Assembly (NCBI GenBank): GCA_949357655.1
Contig: CASHTG010000016.1
Location: 992,001 to 1,056,000 of the forward strand
Reading direction: 5' to 3'
Length of the DNA stretch: 64,000 bases
From: Parascedosporium putredinis
Lineage: Eukaryota > Ascomycota > Sordariomycetes > Microascales > Microascaceae
Shown here: one piece after another, positions 12,809 through 25,567 of the stretch
Layout: the number at the start of each line of letters is the position of its first letter
How positions within the stretch are numbered: position 1 is the stretch's first letter
Position numbers and translations under genes: made by a program
The notes under the pieces: generated by a model
What the model saw: the letters and a program-made list of their open reading frames with translations, nothing else
Told to the model about the DNA's origin: nothing
Databases searched by the model: none

Positions 12809-15800
12809 GTTTGTGTTTGGCGGTTTGGGGGTGGGTTTGCGCCTCGTCGAGAGCGACGGTGTCGGATCGGAGTGGTTGGAAGGAGGTTGAGGGATCGCGG
12901 CGAGTTCTGCGAGTCAAGTGTACCGTCTTGCTAAGTCTGATAGCTGTGCGAGAGTAGACTGCGAGTGTGCATGCGTGTGCAAATGTGTGAGGGTAGTTTG
13001 TGTGGTATTTTGGGTGTGTTTGAGGGGCTTGAGGAAAAAAAGAGGAAAATCAAGAACGCAAGTCGAGATGGGTGGCGGGCGAGATTGATTTAGTAGTCGG
13101 CGATTTGCACACGGATAGGCAGTCAAGTCAAGTCGCAAGGGAAAAAAATGCCTTTGGGGAGGCAAAGACCTGCTGCGTGGCTGTAGAGTGTCGCTCATCC
13201 GTTCCGGCGGTGGAGGTGGAGGGCTGAGCTCGGGAGGCCAATGGAACAGGCATGGGTCAAATTCAATGGCAGTGCCAAGAGACAAAAGGTACGAAGTACG
13301 TACGCTCCAGAGCGAGCAGTTGGCATGCGGTACAGTACAGTACGGCACAGCACTAGCGGTCCTTTGCGCTAATGCGTGTTACTTGTATTTGACCACCTGT
13401 CGAGAAGAACATGGGAAAAAGAATGAATCCAATGCCAGCCAACGTCAGAGGGGCACCCTTTAGCCGTTTTTGCTAGTGGCAGAAAGGACCTGGAATGGGA
13501 CAAGAGTCCGGCACGATGGACACCACGACAGGCGCACCCCACACATTGACACGCGCACACCCCCTTGAGTTGGTGAACGAGGTCAATCGATATGGAGCAA
13601 TGGAGACTGCGCTGCGGCTTCCGTGGGCTTCCTCGGTCCCCGTACCCGTGACCTGAGCTCCCTCCCATCATTTGGACTGCACTCCCCACGGCACATAGCA
13701 CACAGCACGCAGCACCCAGGTCTGATGCCCACCACCCGACCATGCCAACATGCCAACCCAACCTTGGGATTGAGAATTGACATGCCACCTCTCCCCTCTC
13801 TGCCTCTCCCCATTCCACACACACTCATACACCTCCCCACACCATAAAGTTCCGTACCCAACTGCAGGCACACTCCCACTCAATCGGATTTGGCAAGTCC
13901 AAGTGATGCTGCCGAGATGCGATAGTTTCGGTGCTGCCCTTGTTTAGGAAGGAACATTTGAACAGAAACAAAAGGACAGAGCAGTGGGGGATTGTGAGTC
14001 CAAGTTGCAGTGTACTACACAGGAGCAATCTCAGAAAGTTCCAGAAGGCGCAGCAAACTTCAGGAGCAACCAAGGTTTGATCGAATTGCTCCTGTTCCTC
14101 CTTCCTGATGTGCTTTTCCACGTCGTTCTTGGGAGATCCGTACCTGGGGAACTGTCGATCTGGAAGACACGGGCCTTCTCTTTTCTTTGCTCGTTCTTGC
14201 CGTCCTTGTCCCTTCCTCCACGTTGATTTGTATCTATATACCGAGTATACATCCATTCAATTGGTCTTATATTAGACGTACGCAGGAACACGCGCATACT
14301 TGACACGCACGGCGAAGGAGGGAGAGCCGTTTTAGCCTTTGCCCTCGTCTTTGATCCGAGTTGTTCATGTTCGTCTGGTAATTCGGAACGCTCTCCCGAT
14401 AAAGCCCCCTCGTTCACCCAGTCCCTTCCTAGATCAATTCCTTCATTGTTTGGGTTGAAAAAATGGCGATACTGCACGAAGAATGCCGAATGAAGTGGTC
14501 AAGGTTGACTTGTCGTTGACCTAAAGCCCATCTTCTTTCTTCATATGCATAGATGAATCCATCATTCCCTTCCTTCTCCTACATATATTATACTATTACG
14601 GGTTGAAAGCAATGAAGAAGAATTCCATGGTAGGAAGCTGTTGGCCATGTAGAACCCTTCTCGGGTACTTACCTGGCAGCACCTCCAAAGAAAAGCCAAG
14701 GTCTCAAGCTGCTGTTGTCGTGTAATCTCCGCCATCTTAGTGGACCGACCCGCATGAGAAACAAGCACCAAATCAGCCGGTCATGGGCAATCCCTCCCCC
14801 TCCCTCCGCCCCCGAAGAGGCAGTTGAAACGGGTTCAGGGTCACGGAGCGTCCGGAGTGGTTTTGAAAGCACGGCGCGCTGCCGCCCAGCTGCCCTTTAC
14901 CCTCCTTACCCTGTGCTCATGTTCTACCCTCTGCCAAAAACCAGGCCCGGAACTCAACAAACAGAGAGGCTGTGCTGGCAACTCCGAAGCCGAGGGACGC
15001 ACAAAGTTTTTCCAACCTACCCATTTCAACGCTCTTTGTTCCCACTTTGCCTCGGAAGAAAAAAAAGTATCGATAAATCAATGAATCAATTATCAAGGAT
15101 GTCAATTTTTTAAACAAACGCAAATTTGCCATCCTCATGCTTCGCCCTGTTAGTGCTAGGATGAGTAGAGGCTCGTTATTATTACCGAGCCCCAGCGGAT
15201 GGGGGCTGTCCAACAATGCAATTCATGTCCACTGACAGCTCGGATTCATCTCGCTCAATATCTCATTAGGTCCAGATGGCTATTACTATGGAGTCCGTCT
15301 GTTGGTACGAGCCTGATGGTACCGGCACTAAGCAATCAAAACTGCCCACATAGTGAGCCGCCCTCCACATGACACCCCTTGGTTCCTTGAGTAGTCGCAT
15401 AAACAGCCCAGGCACTTATAGCAGACCAAACAATCAACCTAAGTGTAAGTGTGGCTGGTGGAAGTGCCTTGGAGTACATGTAGACAGAGAAAGGGGAGAA
15501 AAAACTGGCGGCTCAGCTTCGGCGCATGAGCATACGTCACGTCACGCCTCTACCCATTTCGCCACAACTGTCAGCCTTTCAATGATGTCCTTTGATGGAT
15601 CCTGTCATTTTCGCCTCCTTTTTCTATCATTATTTCATTTTCACTAATACACTCCTGCTGGCGGAAGAACGCATGTGATACCTCTGCGTATTTGTCGGGT
15701 CTGCTTCTGGAGGCTTCGACTACTACCTGACCTTGCACGCCTTACAAAGCCTCCTTCCTTGTCCCTGCCAAGGGGTGAACATGATGCGGTCACCCGTATC

Positions 15801-18800
15801 GTCATCCCGCGTTGCAAACAACTGCTTGTCTCAAATGGACATCGAGTTATCTTGACCTTTAGTAGTCATCTAGGACATCCGATCAAGAGAAGGAGGGAAT
15901 AGAAGGGAATATAGGCCGGTTTTCCTTTGTCTAGGTGAATCCCAAGTTTCCAATCTCGAACAACGTAATGTCGTTCACACACTTCGGCTTGCAACGCCGA
16001 CAGCTGGTACGACGAATAACCAACTTGTAGAATGGGAAAAGAAGAGCATATACCAATTGTCAAAAGATGAGAAAGCAGTGAAGAATAGTACATGGAGATA
16101 TTGACACCCCTAGCTAAGTCTGCCCTTTTCCTTCAGCAGCCCGATGGGTGTATCAGGGTTTAGCGGGGTTCCGGAAACGGCAACGATCAAATCAATATTT
16201 GGTACTACGACGAGTAGTTATAGCAGTTCGCCCGGCCATTGTGGCCCTCCTCTTCTTTTGCTCTGGGGCCATAGATGATGAGATGCTGAGACGTCTCGGG
16301 GATTTTTGAACAAATTTGGGGCAGCCAGCCGACCGTTCCTGCGCTTGCCTGTACTATAATAATCTGCAGCACGCCTGGTCCATCTTAAGTCCCCTTACAT
16401 CAAGTATTCCATTGAGACGAGACTATGGGGGTGTGCCTTTTTGTCCTTTCTTTAGTGGTGTTCCGAATAGCCTATAGAAGACCTGCTATATATATTAATA
16501 TTCTCCATCTTACCTCTTACGACTGGATATATTAGTACATGTTTTCTCTTGGCCGCCCGCGAATGCCGCACGCTTCTCTATAGGTTGCCCTTCTTTTCCG
16601 AACTCCATGACAGACCCTGTCTCGGAAATGACCTTACACTGCAGCAATACACAACACACCTTGAGCTCGAGTACCCGTGTGGGACCCTTTGTGAACGCCC
16701 GTGGCTGTGACGTCAACGCCGGCCAGCGTGATGCCCAACACCTCGCCTTGATCTCGTCACGGGAATATTTTCTCCAGCCGAGTCTTTTACAAAATGTAAG
16801 GTTGCAGTTAACACTGACGTCTAAATATCGTGCCTGATGGAAACAGGGACATGCGCCTCTCGCGATGACGGAAGAGAGGGTAGACGATTCAATGTTATTA
16901 GTCAAGTTGTTGAAAGTACATGTAGGACCAGGATCCTGGGGAAGACCGTTGGAACAAAGCGACAGAGGAAGCTGTGCTGGAGGCAAACATGGGCATTGAA
17001 CTGAGCCTCTGCTCATCTCGCAAGGCCTAGCCCGGGCCATGCGCCGAGGGGGCTTTGCGAGAAATGGATCCGTTGACGGAAAATGAACAATGATGAATTG
17101 GCATGGAACCCGATGCTGCGCAGCCAGTCACGGGTAAGCAATCCACCGCTCGCTCTGTAATCCATCGCGCGTCGACCAAGTGATAATCAGCCACGGTCCA
17201 CGCCTATACACTCAACTACATGACGACGCTCGCTTCCGTGGCCAACGGTTTTTTTCTTTCTTTTTTGAGTATATGTTGCCTTTGGCTAGGAATGCAAAGT
17301 GACAAATTCCGCAAAGGTGACCAGCCCAACTAGTTATCCTAGTCTTTCTCGGCTCAGCCCTCATATTTCAACTCCAAGCGATGGCAGTTCAGCTTGGTAG
17401 GCTCCTGCATCTTCAACGGGATGAAAAATCAATTGTGGATGGATCCATCAAGCAAGTGTAGCGAGCCCGCAGGGGAGCGCGCAGCGGGTTAAGCCTAATC
17501 CTAGGGAGGCCTCGTGCCTGTGCCTTACCCATGGGCTCGAGCGGCTGGGGTGTAAATTGTATTAGTGGCTTGATTCGATTTTATTATGGCGGAGAGTAGA
17601 AATGTCTCCCACGCCAAGGTTCGGTGTTTCGAGGCATACTGGCTCATTGGAGCTCGGATTAATTTCCAAAGGCAAAACCGTCAGTTCCTCAGCCATTGCG
17701 GCAACGAAAGCCACTGCCTCGCGAATTCGGTGGATCTGGAGTCCCTCCACTTGTGTGAATGTCCGAGTGGGGATATTCCCCAGACAACAAAGGCTCAGCC
17801 TCGCCACGATCAGTGGGGGAGGGAGGGAGCAACAGTATCAGATCAGTTCGCATGGATCGAAATCGATTGATCTGGCGGATCGAAAAGTTTCCAGCTGCCT
17901 TGTCCCCATCCGACAAGGGGGTTTGCCGATAGATGTGGAGACTCGAATCTAAAAGGACGGGGTCCGTCGATCATGGATTGTTACGATTGGGCTGGCAATA
18001 GCCCGCTGGAGCATGCCCAAAAGTCAAGGAAGAGGATGGCTGGCCGCAGTTTCGTTTCAAACGTGTGCGGGCTGACTGTCGGCCTCCAGTGACGTGTGCT
18101 GTCTCCGTGTGCCAGGGCAAACGGCGTATTAACTGGGCTTGAGGCCTCAAGGGCATTTTAGCTTGTCCTTGCTCGTACCTGCGTAGCCACCACCAACGCG
18201 AAAGCCCCCAGCCCCTTGGCCTCGCCCTGGTACAACGGCTGGCCAGGCTCCAAGCAGTTAGTGGCTTAAGTTTTGTTCATTTCAGTTCCACCATTCGGGA
18301 ATAACAACTAGTGCGAGGCAGCCCGACAGGATGGGCCTGGCCCAACACACTGACCAGCCATAGCCTCCCCCACATGTCTTGCATGGCAGCGAAGCAACAT
18401 GAAGAGATTACGTCTGGATGGATCCACTGTAATAAACTCAAGCTGGATTTGATGTAATAGACAACGCAACGGCGAAATGAGAGGTTGGTCGGAACGTGCT
18501 CTTTTCCGCAGTTGGCATGTCATCGCCCACTGCACACGAGACGAGACCTTTACAATAGCCGAGTGAGAGGAGAAAAAGGGAGGGGTGGGATAAGAAGAGG
18601 AAGAAGAAGAAGAAGACAAAGAAAAATGTCACTTTGTTGCCAGACGACGCCGCGAAAATGCAAGCTTGTGCATTCGAAGTACGGAAACTTTGCAAGATGA
18701 ATCAGCCACTGCCGCCGCCGTACAACGCACAGAACAGTGTCATGCGACTCAACAGGATACACCTAGAACCTTCAACCTATTTCACTATCTATACATGGAT

Positions 18801-19272
18801 CTATAGATGATGGTCACTATATCGTACACTCTGTGTGTCAAGGGTACTTTTTCCCTCAACAAACGCCTCTACCCCCGCACCCACAAGAGAAAGTTTGTAC
18901 ATGATGCCCTCCTCTACCATCTGGCACCTGGCTCTTCAGATGTGGAGCGCAAGGTGAGAATACATGAGGTGAGTGAGGCTTAGCTCGCTTTCGAGATGAA
19001 AAGCGGAGAAGGACAGTCGTGAGTAGAAATACAAGAGAGCCGGCCGAGCAGGTGAGAACAAGAAAAATACAGCAAAGGCTGGTACAATGTCCCGCCAGAA
19101 GCTGCGTCAGCCCCGAGACGACGGCCTGAGGCACATGAAGTTCCAATGCCTCCCGAATGTTTCCTTGTTTTGCACCTCTATTGCTTCGTCGTTTATAACC
19201 AAGGCGAAGACAAAAGAAGGTGACGGGTGGAGGGGATATGAGCCACTACCAACTGCTCCTCGCCTAATTCGG
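12809..19272. other. 6.5 kb gene-poor stretch
   Basis: No gene can be supported. The first 500 bp are probably the calcipressin promoter and leader. The rest has many short overlapping ORFs with atypical composition, including a Cys-rich 176-codon frame at 16510-17040 on the minus strand that has no signal peptide. It contains one GTACGAAGTAC (13289-13299), one 12-bp palindrome GATGGATCCATC (17438-17449) and one TGGATCCA (18419-18426). No rRNA or tRNA was recognised. It may hold long regulatory DNA or non-coding transcripts. Confidence 0.55.
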
Positions 19273-20805
19273 TCACCTAATCTCGACACCGAGCTTACTG
19301 ACGAGCTCTTCTGTCACCTGGGTGTGAAGCTCATTGGTCTCCGCGTTGGTGAGGGTGCGCTCTAGGCTGCGGTAGTTGATGCGGTAGCAGAGACTGCGCC
19401 TGCCTGACTTGGGATGTGTGAACTGATCCACGAGTCGCACATCCTCGACGACATCGCCTGCCACGTTACGGACAAGCTCCATGACGTCGTTCTCGTGGAA
19501 GTCTTGCGGGCTAGGTCGGGTGTTGCCGCCGGCGGCCGACGTCGTAGAAGGAAGCCAAAAGGAAATGTCCTTGTTGCAGGGCGGGTATTTAGAAAAGGGG
19601 ACGTAGCGACGGAGCAAGTCCAGATTCTCCGAGACGCCCGTGAACTGGCTCAGGAAGCGGGGGTCGCGAGACCAAAAGAGGCGGATGTCGGGGATTTTGA
19701 AGAGGAGCATGGCGATGCGGTCGATACCGACGCCAAAAGCCCAGCCCACCTGGGAGGGCACGCCAGCATCGATAAAGATTTGCTGCTGCACAACACCGCT
19801 ACCTAGGACTTCGAGCCAGTCACCCTCGTAGTACACTTCAAGCTCCCACGAAGGGCTCGTGAATGGAAAATAGGCCTCGACCCAGCGCATGCGCAGCGGT
19901 TCGTCAACGTGATCCGGGTTGTCGCGGGCAGCGGCTCGCTTGGCTCGCGAGAAGATATCTACCACCATGAGCTCGAGAGATCGCTTTAGGTGGGCGGCTA
20001 TCGCTTCGGCCTCCTCGGCGGTGTGGTGCTCGCCTTGGAGGGGTTGCGCTCTGGGTGAGAAGGTGGGTTGGGGTCCTCAACCTTGATGTTGTGCTTGGGC
20101 AAGGCATCCACATCCGCCCAGATGGTAGCAGCCAGATCGCCGTCCTTGACCTTGGTGCGATCCCACATTCGCGCGCCTTCCATCTGGTGGAAGACGGGGT
20201 AGTGACTACGGTCTATGGCGTCCCTCCGGTAGACGTCGGCGCTGATGAGGAAGCCCTCGCTGAGATTAGCCCGGAAGACGTCGGCCTGGTGGGCGCTAGT
20301 GTGCGTCCGTAGAAGCGTGTCTTTGCTGAAGTAGTAGGTATCCGACCTGTTGCGACCGGGGTGATCGGCGGGGAATCCTAGCGAGTCGAAGTTTTGGGCG
20401 GTGGACACTACGGGGTGGAACTCGTTGTGGTACCTGTAGGTGGGCGTGGGGAACTGGGCTTCGATGATGCTGCGCGTGATCGAGACTGGGTGGTCCTTTT
20501 GGAGATGCAGGCGGCGGCTCGCCGCGTCCACCACGTTCGGGGAACATTGTACCACGAATCGGTCGTGACCTTTTTCCCATTGACTTCTATGGTAACGGGT
20601 GCGGAGGAGGCTGTTGCTAGAGTAGGAGAGAGGGAAAGCGTGTGAGCTGGTTGGCAAGTTTCGCGCCAGAGGGCATGGCAGGGTTGAGGGTTCGCAGCGA
20701 CTAGACCATACCTGATGAGTAGCTTCGGCTGCAAGACCTAAACTGTTGATTCCGGAAGCGAAGCTCTACGCGGAGGGTAGAAAGGACTCTTCGCGCGCCA
20801 ACCAT
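19273..20805 (-). CDS. MSF1: Mitochondrial phenylalanyl-tRNA synthetase (monomeric PheRS)
   Basis: Charges mitochondrial tRNA-Phe with phenylalanine; the mitochondrial enzyme is a single chain combining the class II catalytic core with a C-terminal anticodon-binding (FDX-ACB) domain. Exon 1 (20712-20805) encodes an Arg/Ser-rich targeting peptide starting MVGARRVLSTLRVELRF; the intron is 20617-20711 and exon 2 runs 19273-20616. Visible features are the motif-2 region YPVFHQMEGARMWDR, the motif-3 stretch GVGIDRIAMLLFKIPDIRLF, and the C-terminal domain from SFWLPS to LGVEIR. Two one-base losses (near 20555 and 20035) break the frame; with both restored the exons total 480 codons. It diverges from DIC1 across a 1.2 kb shared upstream region. 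Confidence 0.93.
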
Positions 20806-22000
20806 CTTGCCTGCCGGCCGACGTCGAGGAGACGGCGCCTTTGATCCTGTTTCTTTGGGATTGGAGGTGGCGATGGACCAAGGACACGTTGCACCTCCTC
20901 CTATAAAGTTTCTAATGACTCGAGGAACAGATGGAGGGTGGGTAGGTGGTTTGGGAGCTCCACGTCGCTTCTCAGCTTTTTTTTTTTTCTTGAGGTGAGC
21001 TTGCGATGAGGTCTGCACGATTGGATCTTCAAATCGTTCGACATGCAAGGTCGATCCACACAGTGCGTGTTATCTTATCACTAGATAACACGGTACATAT
21101 GTCTTGAAGCTCCTTCCGAGAATCGGGCCTCTGGAGCTGCCAGTCAGAGGTGAGAGGGGAGAGCTCGGCCCAGACAGATTGCCGAACGAGCCAAACATAG
21201 CAGTAGGGGAATGCTGCTTGGGCAATTGGGACAGTTGCAATTTGCTGCGCTGGGGGCTTCGGTACTTTGGTGGTCCCTCTGGGGTCCCCACATGGCAGCA
21301 AACCTGAACTGTCACTGGACGTCAATGGCAATCAACTAAAATTATACATTAGAACCTGGACCGGCCAAGAAGCCTGTCGTCAATCAATCACAACGCGACT
21401 TTCGTCCGGGGATGGATTGATGCGACTCTTTGGGGGATTTCCTCGACATCAAGGGCCTGCTGCTAACTCCGGCCACGCGCAGATCCCGGTTACCGGCCAA
21501 TTAATTTTTGGAATTACTTTTTTTTTTTTTCTTCTCTTCGGTTTCTCCAATCCCCTTCCACCCCCTCCCCCAAATTCGCATTGGATCATCTTCGTCCGAG
21601 TGACGGCATCGTTAGGAATTCACCAACCATCGATCCCCTCCCGTTAAAAAAGAGACACTGAGTTCGCCGGTTTATCAGTGTTGTTCAAAGTACTCACATT
21701 CGCTGTTTTGCTTGGTTTGCATCGAGCAGCCCCTTCTTATCTCCGCTCTCGCTCGCTCTCCCCTTCTCCATCCGTTATCGAGATTCCCCTCGGCAACTCG
21801 TCATTGCGGCTGCAGCAGGGCGCTCGACGTAATTTTTAATCGCCCTTCGGATAGACCTCCCCAAAAGTCGCCGAACCCTTGGACCTTTCCTTGACAGGAT
21901 GCGCAGCGAGTCCTAACGTCGCCCCTTTCCCCCTCCTCCCCTCCTTACCCGATTACCGCATCCCCTCCGCCGGCCGCCGCCTTTTTCGTGATCGTTCAAG
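20806..22000. promoter_or_regulatory. Divergent upstream region of mitochondrial PheRS and DIC1
   Basis: No coding gene is seen. It contains a 10-bp inverted repeat made of GATA-type sites (21066-21092), poly-T tracts (20978-20988, 21519-21530) and a pyrimidine-rich leader just before DIC1. Both flanking genes act in mitochondria, so shared control is plausible but not shown. Confidence 0.5.
21066..21092. promoter_or_regulatory. Perfect 10-bp inverted repeat containing GATA sites
   Basis: CGTGTTATCT (21066-21075) and AGATAACACG (21083-21092) are exact reverse complements around a 7-nt loop TATCACT. The repeat carries AGATAA, TTATCT and TTATCA, all matches to the HGATAR core bound by fungal GATA factors such as AreA. 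It could be a paired GATA site or a hairpin; neither is shown. Confidence 0.5.
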
Positions 22001-23343
22001 ATGGATTCGGCCAACCTTGCGAAACCCATGGAGTCCAAACCACAGCCGGCCGTGGTGGCCGCCCCGAAAAAGGGCAAGCCTATACATTACCCTTTTGGTT
22101 TGGAGGCAGCGCGAGCAGCATGGCTGCTATCGTGACGCATCCCCTTGATCTTGGTGAGTAAAGAAAAGAAAAAGAAGAAGACGGAAAAATTGTGATTCTG
22201 GGGCCGCGTCGGTCATCTTAGCCACGCCGCAATAGCATTTATTCTCCCACATTTATAAAGACTTTGGAAGCTAACCTTGGTTCTTGGGGGCTTGTAGTGA
22301 AGGTACGTGCGAAATACCTGTATGACGAAAGGCACTAGATACGGTTGTCATCGCGAAACGCTGGACGCCATCCACGCGAACCCACTGCGACCGACCCCCA
22401 TACTTTGATTTGGAGCTCGCGTTCGCGACGCCGAAAGTTAAGCTCGCTAACATGTTCCTTTTCCCCACATTATAGGTGCGCCTGCAAACGAGGCATGGCG
22501 ACATGCCCAAGACGATGAGCAGGACCTTTGTGCACATTGTCAAGAATGATGGCTTCTTCGCCATCTATCGCGGCCTCTCGGCCTCGCTGCTTCGACAGAT
22601 GACGTACTCGACAATTCGATTCGGCGTATACGAAGAACTCAAGAACATGGCGTCCAGCGATGGCAAGCAGCCCGGCCTACCCATGCTGATCGGTATCGCA
22701 ACGGTGTCGGGCCTTATCGGCGGCGTCTGCGGAAACGCGGCCGACGTGGTCAACGTACGCATGCAACACGACGCGGCGCTCCCCGTCGACAAGAGGAGAA
22801 ACTACAAGCACGGCCTCGACGGCATGTACCGCATGGCGCGTCACGAGGGCATTGGCAGCTGGTTCCGCGGTGTCTGGCCCAATAGCGTTCGCGCCGCGTT
22901 CATGACGTCGTCGCAGCTCGCCTCGTACGACACCATCAAGCGCGTGCTCATCGCCCATACCCCGATGAAGGATGACCTCGCGACGCATTTTACGGCCTCG
23001 TTCATGGCGGGCGTGGTGGCGGCGACGGTGACCAACCCAGTTGACGTGGTCAAGACGCGAGTCATGTCGGCGCACAGCGCGGAGCACGGTGTCGTCGAGG
23101 TGCTTAAGAACCTTATCAAGACGGAAGGCTTCGGCTGGATGTTCCGAGGTTGGACACCGAGCTTCCTTCGACTTGGACCGTAAGTTTATGTCCAGGCCAG
23201 GAGGCTTTTTCTTTGTCTCCTCGTCTCTCCTCCACGGACCCAGATTAGCTAACAGTCGGCATCACAGTCAAACGATTAGCACCTTCATCTTCCTCGAGAT
23301 GCACCGAAATGTCTATCGTAAAGTTAAGAACATAGAAGAGTAG
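22001..23343 (+). CDS. DIC1: Mitochondrial dicarboxylate carrier
   Basis: Inner-membrane carrier of the SLC25 family that exchanges malate or succinate for phosphate; it feeds C4 acids to the matrix, as needed for growth on acetate. Exons: 22001-22153, a 5-nt microexon 22298-22302, 22476-23179 and 23268-23343. The three carrier repeats show HPLDLVKVRLQ (split over exons 1-3), NAADVVNVRMQ and NPVDVVKTRVM, the signature P-x-D/E-x-x-K/R positions, with Ala instead of Pro in the second. One T is missing from the run at about 22092-22095 (family sequence YPFWFGG); with it the exons total 313 codons, 312 residues, normal for the family. Introns have GTGAGT, GTACGT and GTAAGT donors and GCTAAC branch sites. 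The stop is TAG at 23341. Confidence 0.93.
22298..22302 (+). other. DIC1: 5-nt microexon of DIC1
   Basis: The bases TGAAG are flanked by CTTGTAG (acceptor) and GTACGT (donor). Joined to the G ending exon 1 they give GTG AAG, that is Val-Lys, exactly completing the conserved carrier motif PLDLVKVRLQ when exon 3 (GTGCGCCTG) follows. Introns are 144 and 173 nt. Without the microexon the motif would lack Val-Lys and the frame would shift. Confidence 0.85.
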
Positions 23344-24691
23344 GCACCTTGGCACTTGCACGATGGCTTCCTCTCACCCTTCGGCCAGCCAACCCCTTGG
23401 ACGCCATAGAAGGCGGTATCTACGTGCCGACGTAGACTTCACCATTGTTTTCTAATTTTGTTCCATCCCTCATTCCCTCTGCATCTTCAACCCCCTGTTA
23501 ATCTATTCGGCCTCCAAGAGATCCTCGGCGGTTCTCCCTAGGCACAACCCCCTCCCGTTTTCTTTTTCATAATTTTGTTGTTATTTCCTCTTATCTCTTA
23601 TAGCATATCTCTCGGCGTTTTTTAGGTGAAGGAGAGAGAATCAAAAACGGAGCATGTGTGGAGAAGGGGTCGGCCGGAACTAGGTATCAAAGATATGGCA
23701 TTCAAAGGATAGCAGTTAGAGTGGGCATAGGAAGGGGAACTCAGTGACGATCTTTCTCGTTGCCTTTTTCGAGGGATACTTGTTTGTTGCACCAGCCGGA
23801 TTGTATGTATGATTACGGGCTTTCGAGCCGTTTAAAGATCAACGACTCGACAAGGCCCCCACGGGCAGGGGACAAGAGACTACCAATATCCTTCCCATCA
23901 TATACGCTGGATAGACGCGATCGGGATAGAATGGGGACATAAATATATATATAGAGAGAGAGAAAGAGAGAACAATGTATATCAAAACATTAGGACCCAC
24001 TCGGCAAGTGGTTCGTTCGTCCAAGTTTAGGGACTCGTGATTTCCATGTTCTTTTCCATCTTGTTCGTTTCTCTCTCTCGTCTTCGTATTTTCAGTCTTC
24101 TGCACTGCGTCTGTTTCTGTTTCGAATGCATATTATAGCAGCATGTTGGAACCTTGAGTTTTTATCTTGGCACGATTCCCGTCCAGTACCTTGAGTGTAA
24201 TGTTACCAAACATCGATTGATTCAATGTTCCAAGCGCGGACCGGCCGAGCCGTCCCAAGCTCGGCTTTGTGTTCGGCCCTGAGCGACCGAATGGCCCCAA
24301 AAGAACCAAAAGGAAAACCCCTAATAAACTCGGTCTCCCAATTCGGGACCACGAAATACCGCTAATTACACGCTGGAGCGCAAGTACACTACACTCACCC
24401 GCCACCGGCGCAGAGGCGACCAATTGATCCCTGTTGACCTCACGTGTCCGTTGCCAAGAGAAAAAAATTCCCCTGAGAAAATTTCATCCAAAAAAAAAAG
24501 TGGCCCCAGAAAGCTCTCTCCGGTCATAACCTTTCTTCCCTCCCCAAGCTTGCTCTCCAGCAATAACCATCCATCGTCGTTTTTTATCTTGATCATTCTC
24601 CCCCTCCCCCGTCCAAAATCCGCATATCGCGCAGTCTTGAATCTTCCAAGCCAAGCACATCCTTTTCTTCCACATTCACACCGTATCCAAA
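23344..24691. other. Intergenic: DIC1 3' flank and GrpE promoter
   Basis: No coding gene. It holds a TA/GA-rich low-complexity patch (23940-23972), a CACGTG box at 24441-24446 about 250 bp before the GrpE start, and a pyrimidine-rich leader from about 24530. Confidence 0.6.
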
Positions 24692-25567
24692 ATGTTACGC
24701 CAGGCCCTCTTCACCAACGCGCGCGCCGTCCGCTCGGCCGTTCCCGTCGCCTCCAGGACGGCTTTCGCCCTCGGAGCCCAGGTCCAGCAGGCCGCTAGGC
24801 CCGCAGTCTTCGCCTCGCTCCCCGTGAGGACGGCGAGGTGGTATAGCTCCGAGAACGGCAAGGACGGAGCAGAGAAGAAGGATGGCGAGGCCGCAAAGGC
24901 CGAGGAGGGCAAGAAGGAGGAGGTCGAGGACCCTCTGAAGAAGAAGCTCGAAGCTAAGGAAAAGGAGGCTATTGATCTCAAGGTATGCATTTTCCCCCTC
25001 TCTATCCGGTCCTCTCCATGGCAAGGATCGCGATCATTTTTCTCCGTAGCCTTGCGCTGTTCCCCTTGAAAATAGACAGACATGCTAACGAGGCTCTCTT
25101 TCTCTTCCATCTAGGACAAGTACCTCCGTCTCCTTGCCGAGTTCCGCACGCTACAGGACCGCAGCGCGCGCGACCAAAAGGCGTCCCGCGACTTTGCCAT
25201 TCAAAAGTTCGCCGCGGACCTGCTCGACAGCGTGGATAACCTCGACCGCGCTCTGCACATCGTGCCCGCCGACCAGCTCGCGGGCGGCGAGAACGGCCAA
25301 GGCCACCACAAGCACCTCTACAGCCTGCACGAGGGTATCAAGATGACCGAGTCCATCCTCATGCAGGTGCTCGCTCAGCACGGCATCACCCGTCTGGACC
25401 CCATGGGCGAGAAGTTCAACGCCGCCGATCACGAGGTCACCATGCTCATCCCTCACCCCGAGGCTGAGGACAACTCGGTCATCAACGTCGAGAGCAAGGG
25501 CTTCAAGCTCAACGGCCGCCTTCTGCGACCCGCCAAGGTCCAGGTCGCCAAGAAGATTCAAGTCTAA
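24692..25567 (+). CDS. MGE1: Mitochondrial GrpE, nucleotide exchange factor of mtHsp70
   Basis: Matrix co-chaperone that releases ADP from Ssc1/mtHsp70 during protein import and folding. Exon 1 is 24692-24982, intron 24983-25114 (GTATGC donor, GCTAAC branch, CTAG acceptor), exon 2 25115-25567; 247 residues. The N-terminus MLRQALFTNARAVRSAVPVA is Arg/Ala-rich without acids, a targeting peptide; a charged Lys/Glu coiled-coil linker follows, then the GrpE head with VDNLDRAL, EGIKMTESILMQVLAQHGI, GEKFNAADHE and the C-terminal GRLLRPAKVQVAKKI. It is one of only a few genes here without any frame break. Confidence 0.96.

Noticed and set aside
16510..17040. Cys-rich 176-codon ORF on the minus strand, possibly a secreted effector
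   Set aside because: No signal peptide, irregular Cys spacing, no splice or start context, and it lies in a region where all frames give similar random ORFs.
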